Below are positions 8,298-17,636 of a stretch of DNA of 64,000 nt, piece by piece; the stretch's first letter is position 1; every line of letters begins with the position of its first letter. Source of the stretch: Cellulomonas sp. NTE-D12 (GTDB lineage: Bacteria > Actinomycetota > Actinomycetes > Actinomycetales > Cellulomonadaceae); the NCBI RefSeq assembly GCF_027923705.1, contig NZ_AP026442.1, positions 1,178,001-1,242,000 of the forward strand, read 5' to 3'. The position numbers and the translations under genes are program-made. The notes under the pieces were generated by a model. The model ran no database searches and had not been told where the DNA came from. It saw only the letters and a program-made list of their open reading frames with translations.

Positions 8298-8311
8298 CAC
8301 CCCGCCACGGT

Positions 8312-9046
8312 TCAGGCCTGCGGCGGACGGCGGGCGCCGAACACGGCCGTGCCCACCCGGACGACCGTCGCACCCTCGGCGATCGCGGCCTCGAGGTCGC
8401 CGCTCATGCCCATGGAGAGCTGTGACGCATCGGGCGTCCCGGGAGCATGCGATGCGACCAGCTCGTCGCGCAGCCGGGCGAGCAGCGCGTACCCGGCCCG
8501 GACCTCGGCCTGGTCGGAGGAGTTCGCCCCGACGGTCTGCAGGCCGGTGAGCCGCAACCCCGGCAGGGCGGCGACCGCGAGCGCGACGTCGACGGCCGCG
8601 GCCGGCTCGACGCCGTGCTTGCTGCGCTCGCCCGACACGTTGACCTGCACCATCACGTCCAGCGGTCGGCCCCGGTCGGCGCAGCGCTCCGACAGCCGCC
8701 GAGCGAGGTCCACCGACTCCACGGAGTCCACCGAGTCCACGACCCGCAGCGCGGCGTTCACCTTGTTGGTCTGCAGGGGCCCGATCAGGTGGTACGGGAC
8801 GTCGAGGTCGGTCAGCGCGGGCGCCTTGGCGACCAGCTCCTGGACGCGGTTCTCACCGAGCAGCAGCGGGCCGCCGCCCGCCGCGCGGTCGGCGAGGACA
8901 GCCGCACGGACCGCGTCGACCGGTTGGGTCTTGGTCGCCAGGAGCAGCACGACGTCGTCCGGGCTGCGGCCGGCGGCCTCCGCTGCCGCCGCGATCCGCT
9001 CGCGGACCCTCAGCAGGCGTGCGCGCAGGTCGTCGTCCACGATCAC
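8312..9046 (-). CDS. YggS family pyridoxal phosphate-binding homeostasis protein
   Basis: PLP-binding protein of the YggS/PLPBP family, thought to buffer PLP and influence amino acid pools; it has no known catalysis. The 244 residues form a single alanine-racemase-like barrel. PLP-lysine candidate Lys39 lies in LLATKTQ. HLIGPLQTNK and the phosphate-binding LSMGMSGDLEAAI...VRVGTAVFG segments are present. The start is either GTG 9046 or GTG 9040: TACCGT ends eight bases before 9040, favouring the latter as a leaderless start. Downstream of YbaK in the same direction. Confidence 0.92.
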   Translation of the reverse strand: MIVDDDLRARLLRVRERIAAAAEAAGRSPDDVVLLLATKTQPVDAVRAAVLADRAAGGGPLLLGENRVQELVAKAPALTDLDVPYHLIGPLQTNKVNAALRVVDSVDSVESVDLARRLSERCADRGRPLDVMVQVNVSGERSKHGVEPAAAVDVALAVAALPGLRLTGLQTVGANSSDQAEVRAGYALLARLRDELVASHAPGTPDASQLSMGMSGDLEAAIAEGATVVRVGTAVFGARRPPQA

Positions 9047-9098
9047 GCACGGTACCCAGACCGGCCGCGCCGCGTCCCGACGGTCCGTCGCACGCAGG

Positions 9099-9596
9099 TC
9101 AGCCGGCGGCGATCGGGGCGACGTGCGCGTCGGTCAGCCGCACGAGGTCGTCCGGCGCCAGGCCGACGTCCAGGCCGCGCCGACCGCCGGACACGTACAC
9201 CTGGTCGTAGAGCCACACAGTCTCGTCGAGCACCGTCGGGTGGGCCGCTTTCTGGCCGAGCGGGGAGATGCCGCCCGCCACGTACCCTGTGGCGCGCTCG
9301 GCGTCGGCCCGGTCGGCCATCGCCGCGCGCTTGCCACCCACCGCGTGCGCCAGCGCCTTGAGGTCGAGCATGCCGGTGACGGGCACCACGGCCACGGTGA
9401 GGGTGCCGTCCACCTCGGCCATCAGGGTCTTGAACACCTGCCCGGGGTCGAGGCCGAGCACCGTGGCCGCCTCGAGGCCGTAGCCCAGGTCGGAGCGAGG
9501 GTCGTGCTCGTAGGTGTGCACGGTGTGCGGGGTCCCCGTCTCGGTGAGCAGCAGCAGCGCCGGGGTGCCGGTGCCGCCGCTCTTCGCGCGTGCCAC
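9099..9596 (-). CDS. YbaK/ProX family Cys-tRNA(Pro) deacylase
   Basis: Predicted to hydrolyse Cys-tRNA(Pro) or another mischarged tRNA. The 165-residue YbaK domain has HTYEHDPRSDLGYGLEAATVLGLDPGQVFKTL, the conserved lysine in that last segment, and GGISPLGQKAAHPTVLDE near the C-terminus. The GTG at 9596 lies eight bases after TACCCT on the minus strand; a much longer in-frame reading overlaps the helicase gene and is rejected. Confidence 0.9.
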   Translation of the reverse strand: MARAKSGGTGTPALLLLTETGTPHTVHTYEHDPRSDLGYGLEAATVLGLDPGQVFKTLMAEVDGTLTVAVVPVTGMLDLKALAHAVGGKRAAMADRADAERATGYVAGGISPLGQKAAHPTVLDETVWLYDQVYVSGGRRGLDVGLAPDDLVRLTDAHVAPIAAG

Positions 9597-9618
9597 GGTC
9601 AGCCAGGGTAGAGCGGCA

Positions 9619-12177
9619 TCACAGGGCGCCGACGGCCTCGACCACCAGGCGTACCTCGCCGGCCTCGTCGCTCGCGGACAGGTCGACGACGGCGTCGATG
9701 CGCCAGTCGTGGTCGCCGCCGGGGTCGTCGAGCAGCTGCCGCACGCGCCAGGTGGTCGCGCCCGGGGTGACCTGGAAGAGGGCCGGCCCCCGGGCCGTGG
9801 CACCGGTGAGCATCTCGTCGTGGTCCTGCCAGTAGGGCTCGAGCGCGTCCGCCCAGCGATCGGCGTCCCAGGGGCGGCCCTCCTCGTCCACGTCCCCGAG
9901 CGCGGCCAGGCCGTGGACGTCGTCCCGGGCGGCCAGCTCGACGCGACGGAACAGCGCGCCGCGGACCAGGGCGCGGAACACGCGGGGGTTGCCGGTGATC
10001 GGCGGGGGCGCCTCGTCGGCCGTCGTCGGTGCGGGCTCGTCGGCCTCGTCCGGGTGCGCCAGCCGCTCCCACTCGTCCAGCAGGCTGGAGTCGGTGCGGC
10101 GCACCAGGTCGCCGAGCCACTCGACGATCTCCTCGAGCTCCTCGGTGCGGCGCTCCTCCGGGACGGTCTGGCGCAGGGCACGGTACGCGTCGGCGAGGTA
10201 GCGGAGCAGCACGCCCTCGGTGCGGTCGAGCTTGTAGAACGACACGTACTCGGCGAAGGTCATCGCGCGCTCGTGCAGGTCCCGGACGACGGACTTCGGT
10301 GCGGGGGACAGGTCGGCCACCCACGGGTTGGTCTGCCGATAGGTGGCGAAGGCCGCCGCGAGCAGGTCCGCCAGCGGCCGCTGGTACGTCACGTCCTCGA
10401 GCAGGGCCATGCGCTCGTCGTACTCGAGACCGTCCGCCTTCATCGCGGCGACGGCCTCGCCGCGGGCCTTGTTCTCCTGCGCGGCGAGCACCTGGCGCGG
10501 GTCGTCCAGCGTCGACTCGATCACCGAGACGACGTCGTGCGCGAACCCGGGGTCGTCGCGGTCGAGCAGGTCGAGCGCGGCGTAGGCGAACGGCGACAGC
10601 GCCTGGTTGAGGGCGAACCCGTGCGGCAGGTCGTGGGTCAGGCGCACCGCGCGGCGTCGACCCTTGGGTGCTGTCGGGTCGTCCACCCATTCGCGCTGCA
10701 GCACGCCGGCCGCGCGCAGCGACCGGTACACCTCGACGGCACGACGGACGTGGCGGCCACGGGCCCCCACCGGCTCGTGGTTCTCCGCCAGGAGGTGGGT
10801 CATCGCCGCCACCGGGTCGCCGGGGCGGCCGAGCACGTTGAGCACCATCGCGTGCGTCACGGCGAACGACGAGGTCAGCGGCTCGGGCGGCGCGTCCCGC
10901 AGCCGTTCGAACGTCTTGTCCGTCCAGTTCACGTGACCGGGCGGCGCCTGCTTGCGGACGATCTTGCGCACCTTGCGCGGGTCGTCACCGGCCTTCACCA
11001 GCGCCTTGCGGTTCTCGATCACGTGCTCGGGGGCCATGACCACGACCTCGCCCACGGTGTCGAAGCCGGCCCGGCCGGCGCGTCCGGCGATCTGGTGGAA
11101 CTCCCGCGCCGACAGGTGCCGCATCCGCACGCCGTCGTACTTCACCAGCGAGGTGAGCACCACGGTGCGGATCGGCACGTTGATGCCCACGCCGAGGGTG
11201 TCCGTGCCGCAGACCACCGGCAGCAGCCCCTGCTGGGTCAGGCGCTCGACGACGCGCCGGTACTTGGGCAGCATGCCGGCGTGGTGCACGCCGACGCCGT
11301 GCCGCAACAGACGTGACAGCGTCCGGCCGAAGCCCGGTCCGAACCGGAAGCCGCCCAGCTCGTCGGCGATGCGGTCGCGCTGCTCCCGGGAGGCCAACGG
11401 TGTGGACAGCAGCGCCTGAGCGCGTTCGACGGCCTCCTTCTGCGTGAAGTGCACGACGTAGACCGGGGCGCGGTGGGTGTGCACCAGCTCGTCCAGCAGC
11501 TCGTGCAGCGGCTCGACGGCATAGGAGTACGTGAGGGGGACGGGCCGCTCGACGCTGGTCACCACGGCGACCGACCGCCCCGTGCGGCGGGTCAGGTCCT
11601 CGGCGAAGAACGAGACGTCGCCGAGCGTCGCCGACATCAGCACGTGCTGCGCCTTCGTCAGCTCGAGCAGCGGCACCTGCCACGCCCAGCCGCGCTGGGG
11701 GTCGGCGTAGAAGTGGAACTCGTCCATCACCACCTGGGCGACCTCGGCGTCGGGACCGTCGCGCAGCGCGAGGTTGGCCAGGATCTCGGCCGTGCAGCAC
11801 AGGATCGGTGCCGTCGGGTTCACCGCCGAGTCGCCGGTCATCATCCCGACGTTGGCGGAGCCGAACATGTGCACCAGCGCGAAGAACTTCTCGCTGACCA
11901 GCGCCTTGAGCGGCGCGGTGTAGACGCTGCGGCGGCCGGCCGCGAACGCGACGAAGTGCGCGGCGGCGGCGATGAGCGACTTGCCCGACCCGGTCGGCGT
12001 GGAGACGATCACGTGCTCGCCGCTGACCAGGGCGAGCAGCGCCTCCTCCTGGTGCGGGTACAGGGCCAGGCCCTGGTCCGCCGCCCAGCCGCTGAACGCC
12101 GCGTAGAGGGCGTCCGGGTCATGGGGATCCGCGGGCACCCGGTCGACGAGGCGCTGACCCGGTGCTGCGACGGTCAC
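9619..12177 (-). CDS. DEAD/DEAH box helicase with DUF3516 C-terminal region (Ski2-like)
   Basis: An 852-residue superfamily 2 helicase. Walker A STPTGSGKS is near residues 59-67, motif II DEFH at 151-154, motif III SATLGD, then GTDTLGVGINVPIRTVVL and QIAGRAGRAGFD for motifs V-VI. The roughly 500 residues after the core match the actinobacterial DUF3516 arrangement, distantly like Ski2/Mtr4 RNA helicases. The GTG at 12177 is chosen because GAGACT lies six bases upstream and the preceding translation (Arg-rich) is not protein-like. The substrate, probably RNA, is unproven. It lies 22 bases upstream of YbaK in the same direction. Confidence 0.88.
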   Translation of the reverse strand: MTVAAPGQRLVDRVPADPHDPDALYAAFSGWAADQGLALYPHQEEALLALVSGEHVIVSTPTGSGKSLIAAAAHFVAFAAGRRSVYTAPLKALVSEKFFALVHMFGSANVGMMTGDSAVNPTAPILCCTAEILANLALRDGPDAEVAQVVMDEFHFYADPQRGWAWQVPLLELTKAQHVLMSATLGDVSFFAEDLTRRTGRSVAVVTSVERPVPLTYSYAVEPLHELLDELVHTHRAPVYVVHFTQKEAVERAQALLSTPLASREQRDRIADELGGFRFGPGFGRTLSRLLRHGVGVHHAGMLPKYRRVVERLTQQGLLPVVCGTDTLGVGINVPIRTVVLTSLVKYDGVRMRHLSAREFHQIAGRAGRAGFDTVGEVVVMAPEHVIENRKALVKAGDDPRKVRKIVRKQAPPGHVNWTDKTFERLRDAPPEPLTSSFAVTHAMVLNVLGRPGDPVAAMTHLLAENHEPVGARGRHVRRAVEVYRSLRAAGVLQREWVDDPTAPKGRRRAVRLTHDLPHGFALNQALSPFAYAALDLLDRDDPGFAHDVVSVIESTLDDPRQVLAAQENKARGEAVAAMKADGLEYDERMALLEDVTYQRPLADLLAAAFATYRQTNPWVADLSPAPKSVVRDLHERAMTFAEYVSFYKLDRTEGVLLRYLADAYRALRQTVPEERRTEELEEIVEWLGDLVRRTDSSLLDEWERLAHPDEADEPAPTTADEAPPPITGNPRVFRALVRGALFRRVELAARDDVHGLAALGDVDEEGRPWDADRWADALEPYWQDHDEMLTGATARGPALFQVTPGATTWRVRQLLDDPGGDHDWRIDAVVDLSASDEAGEVRLVVEAVGAL

Positions 12178-12271
12178 CCGTCCAGTCTCCCACGGCGGGC
12201 CGGATCCCAGATGGTGGTACGTACTGTTCCGTCTCTTGAAACGGGAGGGTCGCCGACGCCTACGATGGCGT

Positions 12272-13093
12272 GTGTCCACCTCCACGCACCCGGACGTGTA
12301 CGTCCACGGCCACCAGGAGAGCGTCCTGCGGTCGCACCGTTGGCGCACCGCCGAGAACTCCGCGGGCTACCTCCTGCCGTCGCTCGAGCCGGGCATGAGC
12401 CTGCTCGACGTCGGGTGCGGGCCGGGCACGATCACGCTCGACCTCGCCGACCGGCTGGCGCCGGGCGCGGTGGTCGGCGTCGACTCCTCGGCCGCCGTGG
12501 TGGACATCGCCCGCGAGACGGCGCGTGAGCGCGGCACCACCAACGTCGAGTTCCGCAGCGCCGACGCCTACGAGCTGCCGTTCGAGGACGGCTCGTTCGA
12601 CGTGGTGCACGCCCACCAGCTGCTGCAGCACCTCACCGACCCGGTCGCCGCCCTCCGCGAGATGCGGCGGGTGGCGCGTCCGGGCGGCCTGGTCGCCGTG
12701 CGGGACTCCGACTACGCGGGCATGACGTGGTTCCCGCCGTCGCCCGGGCTCGACGAGTGGCAGGCGCTCTACCACGAGGTCACCTCGGCGCTCGGCGCGG
12801 AGGCGGACGCCGGGCGGCACCTGCTCGCCTGGGTGCGCGAGGCCGGGTTCGACCCCGACGGCATCGCGCCCGGTGCCGGCGTCTGGTCGTACGCGACGCC
12901 GCACGACCGGCGCTGGTGGGCCGGCCTGTGGGCGGAGCGGTGCGTGACGTCGAACTTCGCCGCGCAGGCGGTGCAGCACGGGCTCGCGGACGAGGTGGGG
13001 CTGGAGCTGCTGGCCGACGCATGGCGGGAGTGGGGCGAGCAGGAGGACGGCTGGTTCGCCGTGCTGCACGGCGAGGTGCTCGCCCGGGCCTGA
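12272..13093 (+). CDS. Class I SAM-dependent methyltransferase
   Basis: A 273-residue methyltransferase with motif I LLDVGCGPGTITLDLADRL, the acidic residue after beta-2 (VVGVDSS), SADAYELPFEDGSFDVVHAHQLLQHL and RVARPGGLVAVRD. It resembles UbiE/Methyltransf_11 proteins. The substrate cannot be told from sequence. The GTG at 12272 is five bases after TACGAT (12261-12266), a leaderless arrangement. Transcribed divergently from the helicase. Confidence 0.88.
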   Translation: MSTSTHPDVYVHGHQESVLRSHRWRTAENSAGYLLPSLEPGMSLLDVGCGPGTITLDLADRLAPGAVVGVDSSAAVVDIARETARERGTTNVEFRSADAYELPFEDGSFDVVHAHQLLQHLTDPVAALREMRRVARPGGLVAVRDSDYAGMTWFPPSPGLDEWQALYHEVTSALGAEADAGRHLLAWVREAGFDPDGIAPGAGVWSYATPHDRRWWAGLWAERCVTSNFAAQAVQHGLADEVGLELLADAWREWGEQEDGWFAVLHGEVLARA

Positions 13094-13144
13094 GCGGCGC
13101 AGGTGCCGTCGGCCCGGGCTCGTCGGCCTGGTTAGGGTTGGCCC

Positions 13145-13927
13145 GTGCGCATCGCCAGGTTCACCACCGGCGGGGATCCCCGCTTCGCCCTCGTCGAAGG
13201 GGCTCCCGGTGACGAGGAGCTCGTCGTCATCGCCGGCGACCCGATCTTCACCCCGGTCCAGGCGACCGGTGAGCGCATCCCGCTCGCCGACGAGGGGGTG
13301 CGCCTGCTCGCACCGGTGATCCCGCGGTCCAAGATCGTCGGCGTCGGCCGCAACTACGCCGAGCACGCCGCCGAGCACGGGGTGGAGGTGCCGACCTCGC
13401 CGCTGCTGTTCCTCAAGCCGAACACCTCGGTGATCGGCCCGGACGACCCGATCGTGCTGCCCGACTGGTCGCAGCAGGTGGAGCACGAGGCCGAGCTCGC
13501 CGTGGTGATCGGCAAGGTCACCAAGGACGTCAGCCCCGAGCACGCGCTGGAGAAGGTGTTCGGCTTCACGGTCGCCAACGACGTGACGGCGCGCGACATC
13601 CAGCGCACCGACTCGCAGTGGGCACGGGCCAAGGGTTTCGACTCGTCCTGCCCCCTGGGGCCGTGGATCGTGCCCGGGCTCGACGTGGACGACCTGGCCA
13701 TCAGCGCCCGCGTCAACGGTGAGACCCGCCAGTCGGGCCGGACGTCGCAGATGGTGTTCGACGTGGCGTACCTGGTCAGCTACGTCTCCGAGGTGTTCAC
13801 GCTGCTCCCGGGCGACGTGATCCTCACCGGCACCCCGGCGGGTGTCGGCCCGCTGAACCACCGTGACGTGGTCGAGGTCGAGATCGAGGAGATCGGCGTG
13901 CTGCGCAACCCGGTGCTGCGCCGGTGA
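13145..13927 (+). CDS. Fumarylacetoacetate hydrolase family protein
   Basis: A 260-residue FAH-fold protein. It contains GVGRNYAEHAAE, the metal-ligand segment EHEAELAVVIG, NDVTARDIQ and the C-terminal LLPGDVILTGTPAGVGPL motif. Members cleave C-C bonds in acylpyruvates or decarboxylate oxaloacetate; the exact substrate is not evident. TAGGGT (13133-13138) precedes the GTG by six bases. Its stop overlaps the start of the RNase HI gene (GTGA). Confidence 0.9.
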   Translation: MRIARFTTGGDPRFALVEGAPGDEELVVIAGDPIFTPVQATGERIPLADEGVRLLAPVIPRSKIVGVGRNYAEHAAEHGVEVPTSPLLFLKPNTSVIGPDDPIVLPDWSQQVEHEAELAVVIGKVTKDVSPEHALEKVFGFTVANDVTARDIQRTDSQWARAKGFDSSCPLGPWIVPGLDVDDLAISARVNGETRQSGRTSQMVFDVAYLVSYVSEVFTLLPGDVILTGTPAGVGPLNHRDVVEVEIEEIGVLRNPVLRR

Positions 13928-14403
13928 GCGAGCGAACCGTCGCCGAGCCGCCCGCCGGCGCGGCGGCCGCGCCGACCACCGTCGAGATGTGGACCGACGG
14001 CGCCTGCAAGGGCAACCCCGGACGCGGTGGCTGGGGCGTGCTGATGCGCTACGGCGATCACGAGCGCGAGCTGTTCGGCGGTGAGGTGCTCACCACCAAC
14101 AACCGCATGGAGCTCACCGCGGTGATCGAGGGGCTGCGGGTGCTGACCCGTCCCTGCACGGTGACCCTGCACGTGGACTCGCAGTACGTGATGAACGGCG
14201 TGACCAGGTGGATCGCCGGCTGGAAGCGCAACGGCTGGAAGACCGGTGCCAAGCAGCCGGTGAAGAACCAGGACCTGTGGCAGGAGCTGGACGCCGAGCT
14301 CGCTCGGCACCAGGTCAGCTGGACATGGGTGCACGGCCACCGCGGAGACCCGGGCAACGAGCGGGCCGACCAGCTGGCGAACAAGGGCGTCCCGGCGGCC
14401 TGA
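13924..14403 (+). CDS. rnhA: Ribonuclease HI
   Basis: Degrades the RNA strand of RNA-DNA hybrids. The 159-residue type 1 enzyme has the carboxylates Asp25 (WTDGACKGNPG), Glu63 (NNRMEL), Asp85 (HVDSQY) and the Asp in NERADQLAN. The basic handle KRNGWKTGAKQPVKN and WVHGHRGDPGNERAD are intact. GTG start within a GTGA overlap with the FAH gene, so translation is coupled. The first 18 residues are an Ala/Pro-rich tail. Confidence 0.96.
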   Translation: MSERTVAEPPAGAAAAPTTVEMWTDGACKGNPGRGGWGVLMRYGDHERELFGGEVLTTNNRMELTAVIEGLRVLTRPCTVTLHVDSQYVMNGVTRWIAGWKRNGWKTGAKQPVKNQDLWQELDAELARHQVSWTWVHGHRGDPGNERADQLANKGVPAA

Positions 14404-14445
14404 CCGGCGTCCGGGCGTGCGCGAGCGCCTCGATAGGGTTGTCCG

Positions 14446-15942
14446 GTGACCCCCACGAGCCCGATCCGCGTCCGTTTCTGCCCGTCGCCGACTGGAACCC
14501 CGCACGTGGGCCTGATCCGCACGGCGCTGTTCAACTGGGCGTACGCGCGGCACGTCGGCGGCACGTTCGTCTTCCGCATCGAGGACACGGACCCGGCGCG
14601 CGACTCGGAGGAGAGCTACCAGCAGCTGCTCGAGGCGCTGCGCTGGCTGGGCCTGGACTGGGACGAGGGCGTCGAGGTCGGTGGCCCCTACGAGCCCTAC
14701 CGGCAGTCGCAGCGGATGGACGTCTACGCGGACGTCGCCCGGCGGCTCCTCGAGGGCGGCTACGCCTACGAGTCGTTCTCGACGCCGGAGGAGATCGAGG
14801 CGCGGCACCGGGCGGCGGGGCGCGACCCCAAGCTCGGGTACGACGGGTTCGACCGGGACCTGTCGGAGGAGCAGAAGGCCGCGTACCGCGCCGAGGGTCG
14901 CGAGCCGGTGCTGCGCCTGCGGATGCCGGACGAGGACGTGACGTTCGACGACCTGATCCGCGGCGAGGTGACGTTCCGGGCCGGCTCGGTGCCGGACTAC
15001 GTGATCGTCCGGGCGAACGGCTTCCCGCTGTACCCGCTGGTCAACCCGGTGGACGACGCGCTGATGGGGATCACGCACGTGCTGCGCGGGGAGGACCTGC
15101 TCTCGTCCACCCCGCGCCAGGTGGTGCTGTACCGGGCGCTGCTCGACCTCGGCATCGCCACCGTCATGCCGCAGTTCGGCCACCTGCCGTACGTGATGGG
15201 CGAGGGCAACCGCAAGCTGTCGAAGCGTGACCCCGAGTCGAACCTCTTCCTGCACCGCGAGCGCGGGTTCACCCCCGAGGGCCTCCTCAACTACCTGGCG
15301 CTGCTCGGCTGGTCCATCTCGCCGGACCACGACGTGTTCAGCGTGCAGGAGATGGTCGAGGCCTTCGACGTCGCGAACGTCAACCCGAACCCCGCCCGGT
15401 TCGACCTGAAGAAGGCCGAGGCGATCAACGCCGCGCACGTGCGCCTGCTGGAGCCCGAGGACTTCCGCGACCGGCTGGTGCCGTACCTGCACGCCGCGGG
15501 GCTGGTGCCCGCGGCCACGTTCGGCGAGCTGCCCGCGGCAGCCCAGAGCGTGCTGACGCAGGCGGCGCCGCTGGTGCAGACGCGCATGACGCTGCTCGGC
15601 GAGGCCGTCGGCATGCTCGGCTTCCTCTTCGTCGCGGACGACGCGGTGGTGGTGGAGGACGACGCTCGCGGCGGGCTCAAGGACGACGCGGCGACGATCC
15701 TGGACGCGGCGACCGACGCACTGCAGCAGCTGGCGACCGACGGGTTCACGACGGCGGCCACGCAGGACGCGCTGCAGGCGGCGCTGATCGACGGCCTCGG
15801 CCTCAAGCCCCGGCTGGCCTACACACCGCTGCGTGTCGCGCTGACCGGTCGGCGGGTGTCGCCGCCGCTGTTCGAGTCGATGGAGATCCTCGGCCGCGAC
15901 GCCACCCTGGCGCGTCTGGCGGCGCTGCGGGCGGCGCTGTGA
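14446..15942 (+). CDS. gltX: Glutamyl-tRNA synthetase
   Basis: Charges tRNA(Glu), and possibly tRNA(Gln) in organisms using the amidotransferase pathway. A 498-residue class I synthetase with the HIGH-like motif HVGLIRTALFNWAY, RIEDTDPARDSEES, GRDPKLGYDGFDRDLS and the KLSKRD signature, followed by the anticodon-binding helical region. TAGGGT (14434-14439) ends six bases before the GTG. The end overlaps the HAD gene start by four bases. Confidence 0.97.
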   Translation: MTPTSPIRVRFCPSPTGTPHVGLIRTALFNWAYARHVGGTFVFRIEDTDPARDSEESYQQLLEALRWLGLDWDEGVEVGGPYEPYRQSQRMDVYADVARRLLEGGYAYESFSTPEEIEARHRAAGRDPKLGYDGFDRDLSEEQKAAYRAEGREPVLRLRMPDEDVTFDDLIRGEVTFRAGSVPDYVIVRANGFPLYPLVNPVDDALMGITHVLRGEDLLSSTPRQVVLYRALLDLGIATVMPQFGHLPYVMGEGNRKLSKRDPESNLFLHRERGFTPEGLLNYLALLGWSISPDHDVFSVQEMVEAFDVANVNPNPARFDLKKAEAINAAHVRLLEPEDFRDRLVPYLHAAGLVPAATFGELPAAAQSVLTQAAPLVQTRMTLLGEAVGMLGFLFVADDAVVVEDDARGGLKDDAATILDAATDALQQLATDGFTTAATQDALQAALIDGLGLKPRLAYTPLRVALTGRRVSPPLFESMEILGRDATLARLAALRAAL

Positions 15943-16694
15943 CGGCTGCCGCGCCGCGCGCGGGCGCACGGCTGGACGGCGTGCTGTTCGACATCGACGA
16001 CACCCTTGTGGACACCCGCGGCGCGTTCCGCGCCGCGTTCGAGGTGATCGCCCACCGCTACCTGCCGGACCTGCCGCCCGAGCGGCTGCCGGAGGTGCTG
16101 GCGACCTGGCGGGCCGACGCGAGCGGCCACTACCGGGCGTACACCCGTGGGGAGACCGGCCACCGCGAGCAGCGCATGGCGCGGGCGAACGAGCTGCACG
16201 CGCTGTTCGGCGGCCGTGAGCTGGACGACGCCGCCTTCGAGGCCTGGGACCAGGTGTTCGAGGGTGGCTTCACCGCGGCCTGGGCCGCCCACCCGGAGGC
16301 GTCCGCGGTGATCGACCAGCTGCTGGCGGCGGGACTGCAGGTCGGCGCCCTGTCGAACGCGCACGTCGCCTACCAGACCGACAAGCTGGCGCGGACCGGC
16401 TTCCTCGACCGGGTCCCGATGCTGGTGGGGATCGACACGCTCGGCATCGGGAAGCCCGACCCGTCGGTGTTCCTCGAGGCCTGCCGGCTGCTCGGCACCG
16501 AGCCCGCGCGCACCGCCTACGTGGGCGACGAGCTCGACGTCGACGCGGTGGCGGCTGCCGAGGCGGGCCTGCTCGGCGTCTGGGTGGACCGCCCGGGTGG
16601 CCGGCGCGTCCCGGTGTCCGAGCAGCAGATCGCCGACGCGGACGTGCTGGTGATCCACAGCCTCGCCGAGCTGCCCGAGGCGCTCGGCGTCTGA
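15939..16694 (+). CDS. HAD family hydrolase
   Basis: A 251-residue haloacid dehalogenase-like phosphatase. Motif I is LFDIDDTLVDT, with an alpha-helical cap, motif II in VGALSNAHV, and motifs III-IV in GKPDPSVFLEACRLLG and YVGDELDVDAVAAAEAGL. The substrate is probably a small phosphorylated metabolite. The GTG start lies in a GTGA overlap with gltX. Convergent with hisN. Confidence 0.92.
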   Translation: MTAAAPRAGARLDGVLFDIDDTLVDTRGAFRAAFEVIAHRYLPDLPPERLPEVLATWRADASGHYRAYTRGETGHREQRMARANELHALFGGRELDDAAFEAWDQVFEGGFTAAWAAHPEASAVIDQLLAAGLQVGALSNAHVAYQTDKLARTGFLDRVPMLVGIDTLGIGKPDPSVFLEACRLLGTEPARTAYVGDELDVDAVAAAEAGLLGVWVDRPGGRRVPVSEQQIADADVLVIHSLAELPEALGV

Positions 16695-16736
16695 GCGGAC
16701 CGGTCAGCGGCGGGGGAGCGGCGCGGCAACCGCCGG

Positions 16737-17540
16737 TCAGCGACCCGGCAGCGGGTCCAGCAGCTCGAGCACCTCGTCGTGCAGGCGTCCGTTGGTCACC
16801 AGCGCGGAGCCGCCGAGCGGACCGGGCACGCCGCGCACGGAGGTGAACCGGCCGCCCGCCTCGGTGACGATCGGCACCAGGGCCGCCATGTCGTGCAGCG
16901 CCAGCTCCGGTTCCGCCGAGACGTCCACGGCGCCCTCCGCGACGAGCACGTGCGACCAGAAGTCGCCGTAGGCGCGGGTGCGCCACACCTTCCGGGTGAG
17001 GTCGAGGAACTCCGGGAGCCGGCCGCGCTCCTCCCAGCCCGAGAGGCTGGAGTAGGAGAGCGAGGCGTCGGCGAGCCGGTCGACGGCCGACACGTGGATC
17101 TGCCGCGCAGCGGCCAGCGACCGTCCCGTCCAGGCGCCCGAGCCGGTGGCTGCCCACCAGCGCCGGTTCAGTGCGGGGGCGCTGACCACGCCCACCACCA
17201 CGTCGTCGCCCTCCATCAGCGCGAGCAGCGTCGCCCACACCGGGACACCCCGCACGAAGTTCTTGGTGCCGTCGATCGGGTCCACCACCCAGCGCCGCGG
17301 CCCGTGGCCCGTGTCCGCCAGCTCCTCACCGTGCACGGCGTCCCGGGGCCGCGTCCGCGACAGCTGGGACCGGACCAGCTCCTCCGCCGAGCGGTCCGCA
17401 TCCGTGACGGGCGTCAGGTCGGGCTTCGTCTCGACGTGCAGGTCCTGGGCGCGGAACCGCTCCGTGGTCAGCGCGTCCACCTGGTCGGCGATCACGTGGG
17501 CCAGTCGCAGGTCGTCGTCGTACCCGGGGCGCGAGCCCAT
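16737..17540 (-). CDS. hisN: Histidinol-phosphatase, inositol monophosphatase family
   Basis: Predicted to dephosphorylate L-histidinol phosphate in histidine synthesis. The 267-residue IMPase-fold protein has the metal sites WVVDPIDGTKNFVRG and GGRFTS, and resembles actinobacterial HisN more than CysQ. The ATG at 17540 has GGAGGG eight bases upstream. A GTG at 17588 overlaps the probable -10 element TAGCGT, so it cannot be the start. Other inositol phosphatases cannot be fully excluded. Confidence 0.85.
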   Translation of the reverse strand: MGSRPGYDDDLRLAHVIADQVDALTTERFRAQDLHVETKPDLTPVTDADRSAEELVRSQLSRTRPRDAVHGEELADTGHGPRRWVVDPIDGTKNFVRGVPVWATLLALMEGDDVVVGVVSAPALNRRWWAATGSGAWTGRSLAAARQIHVSAVDRLADASLSYSSLSGWEERGRLPEFLDLTRKVWRTRAYGDFWSHVLVAEGAVDVSAEPELALHDMAALVPIVTEAGGRFTSVRGVPGPLGGSALVTNGRLHDEVLELLDPLPGR

Positions 17541-17636
17541 CGTGGAGTCCCTCCGGTCGGCGGCGCCGGTCGGCCGCGTCGCCGTCACGCTAGCGCGCCG
17601 GGTGGGGGGCCCAGGGCGCCGGTCCGGCGCGGCGTG

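Noticed and set aside
17541..17588. hisN start at GTG 17588
   Set aside because: That GTG is part of the probable -10 element TAGCGT, and ATG 17540 has a proper GGAGGG site.
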